Source: Rosistilla oblonga (GTDB lineage Bacteria > Planctomycetota > Planctomycetia > Pirellulales > Pirellulaceae). Taken from it: DNA of 64,000 nucleotides. Below, in pieces: positions 8,297-16,174 of this stretch (its first letter is position 1; each line of letters begins with the position of its first letter). The stretch is from positions 4,905,339 to 4,969,338 of the forward strand of contig NZ_CP036292.1 of NCBI RefSeq assembly GCF_007751715.1. Reading direction: 5' to 3'. Position numbers and translations under genes: made by a program. The notes under the pieces were generated by a model. That model did no database searches. It was not told where the DNA came from and was given only the letters and a program-made list of their open reading frames with translations.

Positions 8297-9955
8297 ATGT
8301 TACGAGAACAAACGGGCTGGCGACCCTCCCTCGCTTTCCTGGCTTGCTTGATCGCTGGCCCATCGATTGCATTAGCGCAGCCTGCGTCAAACCCGGCTGC
8401 CGTCGATCCGATATCCGCTCAATATGAAGCGGGCATAGCTCTGGAACGTGCCGGCAAATGGCCCGAAGCGATCCGGCACTACGAATCGGCTGTCCGGCAA
8501 TATCCCGAACAACAAGCATTTAAAGATCGCTTGACGATCAGCCGGATGCACTTCGATGTCCGCCGTCGCTACCAGGACACAAGCTTTTTGCGTTCGGTCG
8601 ATACGATGAGTTCGCCGCAGGTGTTGGACATGTACGACGAGATTCTCAAGAATCTCGAGCGGAACTATGTCGATTCCCCTGCCTGGACCGAAGTCATGCG
8701 TCACGGGACCGCATCATTAGAAGTCGCATTGATCGAACCTTCGTTTGTCCAACGGCATCTGCCCAACGTGCCAGCCGATAAGATCGAAGCCTTCCGCCAA
8801 ACGGTGCGGTTCTATGTTCAGGACCGTCCGCAGGGAACTCGGTTCGATCTGCGAGCCAACGCGTCGTTTGTCGCGGGTGTCGCCAAGCAGCAACTGGGAC
8901 TGTCGCCTGCCGCTACGGTTTGGGAATACGTTTGTGGTGCCGTCGCCACGCTGGATCCCTACTCGCGGTTCCTGACCGGCAATCAACTCGACGAAACCTT
9001 CGCCAACATCGAAGGCAACTTCGTCGGCTTGGGAGTCGAACTAAAAGCTGAAAGCGACCGTTTGCGGATCGTCAGCGTGATCGCTGGTGGCCCAGCCGAA
9101 CAGGCGGGACTGAAAGCTGGCGATGCGATCGTTGCCGTCGAAGACAACTGGACCAACAAGGTAACTCCCGACTATGCCGCCGACCTGTTGCGTGGCAGCG
9201 AAGGAACCTATGTCAGCGTGGTTGTCGACAGCATCGGACAGGCTCAACGCACGATGCGAGTTCAACGCCGCCGCGTCGAAGTCCCGAGCGTTGAAAACGT
9301 TCACATTCAAGACAAGACCGACGGCATCGGTTACCTGCGGTTGACCAGCTTCCAAAAGACGACGATCCGCGATATCGACCAAGCCTTGTGGCAGTTGCAC
9401 CGCGAAGGGATGCAGACGCTGATCCTGGATCTGCGTGGAAACCCGGGGGGACTGCTGACGGCGGGCGTCGACTTGGCCGATCGCTTCCTTAGCGACGGGC
9501 GGATCGTGCAGACTCGCGGTCGCAACAGCAACGAGAACTTCGACTACGTCGCTCACCGATCGGGCACCTGGAGCGTTCCGTTGGTCGTGCTGGTCGACGA
9601 AGACAGTGCCAGTGCCAGCGAGATTTTCGCCGCAGCGATCTACGATCACGGCCGCGGCACAATCGTCGGCAGCCGCACCTACGGCAAGGGGACCGTGCAG
9701 GGAATCTTCCGCATGAAGAGTGCTCACGCCGGACTGTGCCTGACGACCGCCAAGTTCTACTCGCCCAATGGTCGCCCGATCAGCGGTAGCGGAGTAACGC
9801 CTCACATTCCTGTCGAAGAACAAACGATCGCGATGCGACCGGTTGTCGATCAACAGGGTGTGGCGCGACAACCGGCTCCAAACGATATGGTCCTCGAAAC
9901 CGCAGTCGAGTTTGTTCGCGGCAACGCACGCGTCAGCCTACGGCCTCAACCTTAA
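8297..9955 (+). CDS. S41 family carboxy-terminal processing peptidase
   Basis: A 552-residue exported protease. The signal sequence ends near IALAQPA. A single TPR-like segment follows (YEAGIALERAGKWPEAIRHY), then a helical region, a PDZ domain (GLGVEL, GGPAEQAGLKAGD) that binds C-terminal tails, and the S41 catalytic core: LILDLRGNPGGLL, the nucleophile Ser in DEDSASASE and the general-base Lys in TYGKGTVQG. Ser and Lys of the expected dyad are both present, so it should be active in the periplasm on misfolded or maturing proteins. The start is set by the promoter at 8181-8209. It appears monocistronic: a stem-loop follows the stop and the next gene is convergent. Confidence 0.93.
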   Translation: MLREQTGWRPSLAFLACLIAGPSIALAQPASNPAAVDPISAQYEAGIALERAGKWPEAIRHYESAVRQYPEQQAFKDRLTISRMHFDVRRRYQDTSFLRSVDTMSSPQVLDMYDEILKNLERNYVDSPAWTEVMRHGTASLEVALIEPSFVQRHLPNVPADKIEAFRQTVRFYVQDRPQGTRFDLRANASFVAGVAKQQLGLSPAATVWEYVCGAVATLDPYSRFLTGNQLDETFANIEGNFVGLGVELKAESDRLRIVSVIAGGPAEQAGLKAGDAIVAVEDNWTNKVTPDYAADLLRGSEGTYVSVVVDSIGQAQRTMRVQRRRVEVPSVENVHIQDKTDGIGYLRLTSFQKTTIRDIDQALWQLHREGMQTLILDLRGNPGGLLTAGVDLADRFLSDGRIVQTRGRNSNENFDYVAHRSGTWSVPLVVLVDEDSASASEIFAAAIYDHGRGTIVGSRTYGKGTVQGIFRMKSAHAGLCLTTAKFYSPNGRPISGSGVTPHIPVEEQTIAMRPVVDQQGVARQPAPNDMVLETAVEFVRGNARVSLRPQP

Positions 9956-9967
9956 CAGCTGGCAGAG

Positions 9968-9993
9968 ATCGATCCGGCAGCGGCCGGATCGGT
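9968..9993 (+). terminator. Candidate terminator of the S41 gene
   Basis: GATCCGGC (9971-9978) pairs with GCCGGATC (9983-9990) around an AGCG loop, with the stem extending a few pairs outward, beginning about 13 nt after the stop. No U-tract follows, so it may protect the 3' end or act with Rho. Confidence 0.4.
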
Positions 9994-10288
9994 TGAGACA
10001 GTTCACGAACCCGCGGCGCGCGAAGGAGTCTCGCGACGCTTGCAAAAACCTTCGCTCGCGCCACGGGGGTTCGTGATCTTCAAGCGTTAAAGTTTGCCGA
10101 CAGCTATCGCCCCAATCTCTGACAATGGGGCGATGCAGCAAGTCCAGAAGGCCAGCCCACAAATCGGCTCGCTCAGCCAATCGACTGACGCCAAGCGATC
10201 GGCTTGGAAGCGAGCGGGCAATCGACGCGATACGGGGAGAACCGTCGGCGGATCGCGGGAAACTGAAGAGCAGCGTTTCGATCACTCT

Positions 10289-10321
10289 AAAAAAAGGCGT
10301 GGCCCGCGCGGGGACCACGCC
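10289..10321 (-). terminator. Intrinsic terminator of the DUF1559 gene
   Basis: On the minus strand GGCGTGG...CCACGCC forms a GC-rich hairpin (10296-10302 with 10315-10321) followed directly by seven U residues (10295-10289). It lies about 80 bp after the DUF1559 stop codon. Confidence 0.8.
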
Positions 10322-10401
10322 ACTTCACTTTGTCAACGGATCGACGTGTTTCATCTTCCACGCCGATCTCTTTCTATCGGAAACGTCCGAGTCGAGAAAA
10401 C

Positions 10402-11322
10402 TCAGTCGATCTGCAGGGCTTCGCCACCGTAAGTCGTGCTGCTGGCTCGCCATGCATTCAGATCGACAGTCTCGGCAACAAATCGAACCGAACCGTCACA
10501 TTTCCCGACCTGAACACCACCGGGATGACGACTGCGCGATGCAAACATCGTTGGATTGGTTGTCGTCGACACGGCACAGGGAAGTCCGGCAACCTCGAGA
10601 TTTTGGCAATAGCTCGAAGAGTAAATCCGATCGGGAAGTGCAGTGTTGGGCCCCAAAAACGTTGTGAATCCGGTTGCATCAGCCCACCATGTGAAGCCTC
10701 GCAGATCGCCCCCCTTGCCCTGCAGTACCTCGGCAATCATCAAGGTGTTGCTGAGCCCATCTAGTACGTCGCGAAACTTGTATTGTTTCAGGTTGGTCGA
10801 ACTCGCTGTGCCGTACGGAGCGCCCTCGAACAAGACACCGTTAACTGTCTGTTGAGCGTTACCGGTGTTGCCGTAATTGGCAGCGTAGTTGTGGCTGGTG
10901 ATCGTCGAGATCGGAGTGTTGGGCATATCGCTAGGACACGAATGCGCGTCCAAGCGGATGCTTGTTGCGGCGATGTTCTTCGCTCCCGAATAGCGAAAGC
11001 TGCTGTCGGGAATATCAAATTTGCCGTTTTGATTGTACATCTCGTAGATCGCGTCCTGTTCCATGAATGATTGGATCGCGATCTGCCACGTTCCCCAACA
11101 GCATCCATACGCCCCGACGGGCAATGCGTTGTAGGTGTCGTGATAGTTGTGGGTTGCCAACGTAATCTGCTTGACGTTGTTGCCACACTGCATCCGTCGA
11201 GCCGCCTCGCGAGCCGCTTGAACAGCGGGCAATAACAGGCCGACAAGAATACCGATGATCGCGATCACGACTAACAACTCAACAAGCGTGAACGCCTTCC
11301 TCAATGATTTCGCACGTAACAT
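10402..11322 (-). CDS. DUF1559 prepilin-like (type II pseudopilin-fold) protein
   Basis: A 306-residue member of the planctomycete DUF1559 family. The short basic leader ends in KA before [16 protein letters not shown], the type IV prepilin cleavage and methylation motif plus hydrophobic helix (Ala rather than Gly at -1), followed by [11 protein letters not shown]. The C-terminal [17 protein letters not shown] matches the family signature. Members are numerous in planctomycete genomes; pilin-like or secretion roles are suspected but unproven. The start at 11322 has an excellent AAGGAG site; the longer frame from 11379 does not. A small exported lipoprotein lies 171 bp upstream on the same strand, a common pairing. 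A strong intrinsic terminator follows. Confidence 0.9.
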   Translation of the reverse strand: MLRAKSLRKAFTLVELLVVIAIIGILVGLLLPAVQAAREAARRMQCGNNVKQITLATHNYHDTYNALPVGAYGCCWGTWQIAIQSFMEQDAIYEMYNQNGKFDIPDSSFRYSGAKNIAATSIRLDAHSCPSDMPNTPISTITSHNYAANYGNTGNAQQTVNGVLFEGAPYGTASSTNLKQYKFRDVLDGLSNTLMIAEVLQGKGGDLRGFTWWADATGFTTFLGPNTALPDRIYSSSYCQNLEVAGLPCAVSTTTNPTMFASRSRHPGGVQVGKCDGSVRFVAETVDLNAWRASSTTYGGEALQID

Positions 11323-11493
11323 GAAAGTCTCCTTTTTCAGAACAAAAGTAAGCGGTGCGCAGCACGTAAGTGTTCGCATTGCGCACGCGATAACGAAGCA
11401 AATAACGAGTAGATATTTTTTGGGGCAGCAGAGATCGAAAGGCAGGCTTCGTCTGCAGGCCGCAAACGAAGGGCTTCTAAAGGTCGGGATAGG

Positions 11494-11925
11494 CTAAGGA
11501 ATATCGAAGCTTAAAACGTTGTCGGAAGCTTCAATTTTTGCTGTCAGCGTACTCTCGACATTATACTCCGGCGGAATCCGCTCTTTGGAAACCGGCGCCG
11601 CACTGGAGTCGCCAGGAGCAGCTTCGACGGCAGCGACGGTCTCGTCGCCAGCAAAGATCTTGACGATGTAATCGCCCGGTTTCAGGCCTCTTTCGGCGGG
11701 GATCGAGAACTCACCGTTGGTGATCGTCGCTCCGGATTGACTGCTGCCATCCGCTGCCAGGATTTCGATAGTGCCACTCTCTAAAGGCGCTCCACCCAAG
11801 GTTACTTTGCCCGATACATCAACTCGGCCACCGGTGTCGCTGCCACAACCTAGCGTCGTGAGCGTCACAAGAAGGGCCATCATCCAAGTTACATTGGCGC
11901 AGCATCGCGCAGCGGTATTTCGCAT
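11494..11925 (-). CDS. Small lipoprotein with carboxypeptidase-regulatory-like domain
   Basis: About 143 residues. A hydrophobic segment ends in the lipobox TTLGC (Cys about 27), then a VSGKVTLGGAPLESGTI motif opens a transthyretin/carboxypeptidase-regulatory-like beta-sandwich with GATITNGEFSIP and LKPGDYIVKIFA, ending in PPEYNVESTLTAKI. This matches short planctomycete lipoproteins found next to DUF1559 genes. The start is uncertain: ATG 11925 gives a compact lipoprotein signal, ATG 11961 adds 12 residues; neither has a clear ribosome site. A frame extending to 12126 crosses the probable promoter and is not supported. Function unknown; a cell-envelope partner of the DUF1559 protein is inference. 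Confidence 0.8.
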   Translation of the reverse strand: MRNTAARCCANVTWMMALLVTLTTLGCGSDTGGRVDVSGKVTLGGAPLESGTIEILAADGSSQSGATITNGEFSIPAERGLKPGDYIVKIFAGDETVAAVEAAPGDSSAAPVSKERIPPEYNVESTLTAKIEASDNVLSFDIP

Positions 11926-13152
11926 CGGCTGGACTCGAGGGGGCTGGTGTACTGATCTCATGATTCGAGATCGGCATAAGGTGGTAGGAGTTGATAAGGC
12001 AGGGAGCAAGAAAGAGTTATATCGGTCTCCCCCGTTAAACACAAGAAAAATTTTAAACAAAGCACCAATTTTGAGTTGACGCCCCTCCACGAACTTTGAC
12101 AAACCCGCCGGTTTAGCCAGCAACACCCCAATTGCCTATGCGACCAATGCTTCCGAATGGAAGACGGACGAACGGTCGCCTCAACTTTTAATGGTGCGGC
12201 ATCGCAACAGCCTTCTCGCCCGGAGGACGATGCACCTGCGATGCAGCCCCTGCAACAGCGCTGCCGCCCCCGCCAATACTCGTTCCCACCGGCAGAGTAT
12301 CGTCGCGACCAATCCCCAGGACTAAGCAGTGCTTCAATGTGATTTCTCAACCGGCACGTGCTGGCGTCCGGTCCCCTTGGCTGCCGCCGCGGTGGCTGAT
12401 TCGCCGAAGCACAATCCTTCACTTGCCCTAGCGACCGAGAAGAGCATCAGCCAGTTATCTTCTTGCAGGGGACGGGTGTTAATCAATCAGGCCTGCTTCG
12501 GCACTACAGTACATCGCCGGTGCGGGCTTCTTGCCGCCCGGATCTTCCAAATCTGAAGCGTGATCCATCTGAACGCGCATGTGCAATATTTCACGAGCAC
12601 ACACCGCAAAAAACGTCGAAGAAATCCGAACGATTTAAAGTCTGTCTAGCAAGCGATTTGCGACCGAAAACCAGTCGCCAACATTGACCATTCCGCGGTC
12701 GATCCTACGATTAAGGCATCGGACCTAACGCAAACAGGGTTTGGTGGATTCATTGTTTTGTGATTCATTGCCTTGCCTTTATTCTCATCGACCCTCGCAA
12801 CCGTCGGCCCGATCGCGGCCTCTTATCAGGCGTAGCGAATTCTTATATCCGGTCATTATGCCGTGTCGGCATTTATTAAAAGTTAAACCGACACACACAG
12901 GTTGATTGCATTGGTGCCGAGCGACGTCGCAAGACGTGTGTCCTAAGTTGGCGAACGATGTCCGTCGCGGAGATTCCTCCGTAGGCTGCCCGATGCGGGC
13001 GGTGGACGTCGACTTCGTATGCTGACTTAGGATCGCTTGGCCCGCATCAAGAGCCGTCGAGCTCACCAACAACACAACTGGAATCGCCGTCCCACTGGGG
13101 ATCGCGACGCGGCAAGGAAGCAATCGACTTCTCGCTTGTGTTGAGGTGTACC
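11926..13152. other. 1.2-kb gene-free stretch
   Basis: Apart from the candidate promoter at 12016-12044 I find no supported gene. Several short open frames on both strands lack motifs, ribosome sites and typical codon use. A 49-codon minus-strand frame (12337-12188, TTG start, Gly/Ala-rich) has fairly ordinary codon use but no ribosome site. The region is unusually long for this window and could hold an RNA gene or decayed sequence. Confidence 0.5.
12016..12044 (-). promoter_or_regulatory. Candidate promoter of the lipoprotein gene
   Basis: On the minus strand TTGTGT (12044-12039), a 17-nt spacer and TATAAC (12021-12016). The -10 is good (5/6), the -35 weak (3/6). Transcription would start near 12009, within 90 nt of either proposed start codon. 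Confidence 0.35.
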
Positions 13153-14841
13153 ATGGCTTCGGTCTCTTCAGATTTGCAACGCAACGAACGATCGACAACC
13201 TCCGATCCGCTCTTCGCGCTCCCTCCGCGCAAGCTTCAATACCCGACCTTCCCAGCTTGGGGTTTGTTGCACCGCGCGGCGGGGCTGATGCCCGATCGCG
13301 ATGCGTGCATCTATTACGAGACCCGCTGGCAATACCGACAACTCAACCGCGATGCGATGCGGTTGGCGGCTGTCCTGCAAGACCTGGGAGTCCGCCCGGG
13401 GGACCGCGTTGGATTGCTGCTGCCCAACGTTCCCGAATACATCATCGCGGTCAACGGCATCTGGCGCGTCGGCGGTATCGCGGTTGCGATCAGCCCGTTG
13501 ATGGTCTCCGAAGAGGTCGACAGCTTGTTGGCGGAAACCGATTGCCAGGTGGTGATCAGTTTAGACATGCTCTCGCATACACTCTGCGGATCGCACCGGC
13601 CCCGCAAAACATTGCTGGTGTCGGTGCGTCCGCAACTCGGACCGCTCGAACAGATCGGCTATCTATATATGCGGCACAGGCGGACGGGGCAGTGGTGGAT
13701 GCCGGGCAACGACAGCGCCGCTTGGTTTTGGGATGAACTGAATCGCGCCGAACCTCTCTTCGATACCGCTCACTGCGATCCGGCGACCGACGCTGCCTAT
13801 ATCCTGCCAACGGGCGGGACAACCGGACAACCCAAAGCCGTCACGCTCAGCCACCGCAACTTGGTCGCCAACGCGTGGCAGCAATATTATTGGGCCGGTG
13901 CCCAAATCGGCCGTGAGCGGCTGACCGGCGTCCTCCCCTTCTTTCACAGCTACGGTTTGTCGACGACGGTGCTTGGCGGAGCGGCGATGATCGCCACGAT
14001 CGTGTTGCACCATCGCTTCAACACGTATCGCACGATCGAGTTGATGCAGCGTCATCGCCCGACGGTCTTTCACGCGGTGCCAGCGATGCTGGTCGCGATG
14101 AACGAACAACTCCGCAAGCGCCCGGCGCGGCTGGATTCGATCAAGTGGGTGATCTCCGGCGGGGCGCCGCTGCCTCCAGAAGTCGCTAGCGAATTCGCCG
14201 AACACACCGGCGCGCTGGTTGTCGAGGGCTACGGATTGAGCGAGGCATCGCCGGTGACTCATGTCGGTCCGCTGAACGCCACCGCGAGGCACGGCACGAT
14301 CGGGTTGCCGCTACCCGACACCGATGCCCGGATCGTCGATCCCGAGACTGGCACGATCGATTTGCCGCAGGGCGAGATCGGCGAATTGGTGGTCCGCGGA
14401 CCGCAGGTGATGCTCGGCTATTGGAACGATCCGGTCGAGACTCAGCGAACGATCCGCGACGGGTGGCTGTTCACCGGCGATCTGGCTCGAATCCGCAACG
14501 ATGGGCTGTTCGAAATCCAAGAGCGGAAAAAGGACCTGATCATCACGTCGGGATTTAACGTCTTTCCTCGCGAGGTGGAACGCAAGCTGCGCGGCTTCCC
14601 CGGCGTGCACGACGCCGCGGTCGTCGGTGTCCCCGACGCTCAGCGAGGCGAAACCGTCAAGGCGTTTCTCGTCATGGAGAAGGGAGCGCCGTGGGACGAA
14701 GCGGCGTTGGATGCGTATTGCAACGAACATCTTTCGGCGCACAAACGCCCCCGAATTTTTGAACGCTGCGAACACGACCTGCCTCGGAATTTCCTGGGCA
14801 AGGTGTTGCGTCGTCACTTGCGCGAAGGAGAGATGAAATGA
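13153..14841 (+). CDS. fadD: Long-chain fatty acid--CoA ligase (AMP-binding)
   Basis: A 562-residue acyl-CoA synthetase that activates fatty acids with ATP to acyl-AMP and then acyl-CoA. The ANL-superfamily motifs are complete: the phosphate-binding loop LPTGGTTGQPKA (about residues 218-229), VVEGYGLSEASPVT, GWLFTGDLARI, KKDLIITSGFNVFPREVE and the C-terminal catalytic Lys in NFLGKVLRR. The start at 13153 has GAGG seven bases upstream. It is the first gene of the beta-oxidation operon and overlaps the thiolase gene by four bases (ATGA). Exact chain-length preference cannot be read; FadD-type use is inferred from the downstream genes. Confidence 0.9.
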   Translation: MASVSSDLQRNERSTTSDPLFALPPRKLQYPTFPAWGLLHRAAGLMPDRDACIYYETRWQYRQLNRDAMRLAAVLQDLGVRPGDRVGLLLPNVPEYIIAVNGIWRVGGIAVAISPLMVSEEVDSLLAETDCQVVISLDMLSHTLCGSHRPRKTLLVSVRPQLGPLEQIGYLYMRHRRTGQWWMPGNDSAAWFWDELNRAEPLFDTAHCDPATDAAYILPTGGTTGQPKAVTLSHRNLVANAWQQYYWAGAQIGRERLTGVLPFFHSYGLSTTVLGGAAMIATIVLHHRFNTYRTIELMQRHRPTVFHAVPAMLVAMNEQLRKRPARLDSIKWVISGGAPLPPEVASEFAEHTGALVVEGYGLSEASPVTHVGPLNATARHGTIGLPLPDTDARIVDPETGTIDLPQGEIGELVVRGPQVMLGYWNDPVETQRTIRDGWLFTGDLARIRNDGLFEIQERKKDLIITSGFNVFPREVERKLRGFPGVHDAAVVGVPDAQRGETVKAFLVMEKGAPWDEAALDAYCNEHLSAHKRPRIFERCEHDLPRNFLGKVLRRHLREGEMK

Positions 14842-16121
14842 ACCAGTCGATGCAACCGATTGCGATCCTGGCCGGCCAACGCACACCGTTTGCCAAAGCC
14901 TACGGAGCGATGAACGATGTCTCGGCAGCGGCGTTGGGGCAAGCTGCTGTCACCGCTGCGTTGGCCAAAGCCAATCTGATCCCCGATCAGGTCGACGAGC
15001 TTGTGTTTGGCAACGTCGCTGGCCCCGCCGATTCGGCCAACATCGCTCGCGTCGTCTCATTAAAGGCGGGCATCCCCACCGATCGGATCGCCCACACCGT
15101 CAATCGCAACTGCGGATCGGGAATGGAATCGATTCTGTCGGGCTGGCAGATCGTTCGCGAAGCGAGAGCTCGCATCGTAGTCGCCGGCGGGACCGAGTCG
15201 ATGTCGGGAATTCCGCTGTTGGTTCCTCCATCGGCTGCAAAGTTGTTGATGCAACTGAACCGCAGCAAGCGGATTGGGGCGAAACTGGCGATCCTTGCCA
15301 AACTGCGGCCAAAACATTTCAAACCGGTAGCGGGAGTCATGTTGGGGCTGACCGATCCGGTCAGCGGTCTGAATATGGGAGAGACCGCCGAGGTGTTGGC
15401 GAAAGAGTTTGCGATCAGCCGCGACGACCAAGACAGCTTCGCTTTGCAAAGTCATCAAAAAGCGGTGGCGGCGCGCGAGCAATGCTTCCTCTCCGGGGAG
15501 ATCACGCCGATCGAAGTCGCGGGACGAACCGTCGAGAAAGACGATGGACCGCGAGCGAATCAATCGATTGAACAACTGCGAAAGCTGAAACCGATCTTCG
15601 ATCCCGCCGGAACGGTGACCGCAGGAAACAGTTGCCCCTTAACCGACGGGGCGGCGGCGGTGGTCTTGGTCGACGCCGACGATGAACTGGCAAAATCGCA
15701 GCCTCCGCTGGGACGGATCACCGCCTACGCGATCGCCGGTTGCGATCCGCGGCGGATGGGGCTCGGTCCGGTTTACGCAACGGCAAAACTGTTAAACCAA
15801 ACGGGGCTGACGCTCGCCGATTTCGATCTGTTCGAGATCAACGAAGCCTTCGCCGCTCAAGTGCTGGCCTGCTTGGCAGCGATGCAGTCGACCGCGTTTG
15901 CGCGGCAGGAACTCGGACTCAGCAGCCCGCTGGGCGAAATCCCGATCGACCGCTTAAACGTCCACGGTGGTGCGATCGCGTTGGGACATCCGGTCGGCAC
16001 GACTGGCACGCGGATGGTGATCACTCTGTTGCGGTCGCTTCGCGAGCGGGGATTGCAACGTGGATTGGCGACGCTTTGTATCGGCGGCGGCCAAGGATTT
16101 GCAATGGTTGTGGAAACTTAG
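14838..16121 (+). CDS. fadA: Acetyl-CoA C-acyltransferase (thiolase)
   Basis: A 427-residue thiolase that cleaves 3-ketoacyl-CoA to acetyl-CoA and a shortened acyl-CoA. It has the acyl-accepting Cys92 in NRNCGSGMES, the region FEINEAFAAQ, the catalytic His in NVHGGAIALGHPVGTTG and the second Cys in TLCIGGGQG. At 427 residues it resembles the FadI-type long form slightly more than the 390-residue FadA form. It overlaps the ligase stop (ATGA) and precedes the FadB-like gene by 53 bp, so it supplies the last step of the cycle in the same operon. Confidence 0.9.
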   Translation: MNQSMQPIAILAGQRTPFAKAYGAMNDVSAAALGQAAVTAALAKANLIPDQVDELVFGNVAGPADSANIARVVSLKAGIPTDRIAHTVNRNCGSGMESILSGWQIVREARARIVVAGGTESMSGIPLLVPPSAAKLLMQLNRSKRIGAKLAILAKLRPKHFKPVAGVMLGLTDPVSGLNMGETAEVLAKEFAISRDDQDSFALQSHQKAVAAREQCFLSGEITPIEVAGRTVEKDDGPRANQSIEQLRKLKPIFDPAGTVTAGNSCPLTDGAAAVVLVDADDELAKSQPPLGRITAYAIAGCDPRRMGLGPVYATAKLLNQTGLTLADFDLFEINEAFAAQVLACLAAMQSTAFARQELGLSSPLGEIPIDRLNVHGGAIALGHPVGTTGTRMVITLLRSLRERGLQRGLATLCIGGGQGFAMVVET

Positions 16122-16174
16122 ATCGTTCGCCGGGCGTTGCTTTCGACGCTTGCCGGACAAAGGGAGAAAACGCA

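Larger units (their letters stand above)
9956..10401. other. Convergent intergenic region
   Basis: About 445 bp between the S41 protease and the minus-strand DUF1559 gene. It contains a strong stem-loop right after the protease stop, a second 9-bp stem-loop (ATCGCCCCA 10106-10114 with TGGGGCGAT 10126-10134), and the intrinsic terminator of the DUF1559 gene. Open frames here have no recognisable motifs. Confidence 0.5.

Noticed and set aside
12188-12337. 49-codon minus-strand frame with Gly/Ala-rich peptide
   Set aside because: Codon use is acceptable but it needs a TTG start, has no ribosome site or known motif, and is short enough to arise by chance.
15740-16174. N-terminal 145-codon extension of the FadB frame
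   Set aside because: It lies entirely inside the thiolase gene in another frame and gives an Arg-rich shadow; AGGGAG marks the ATG at 16175.
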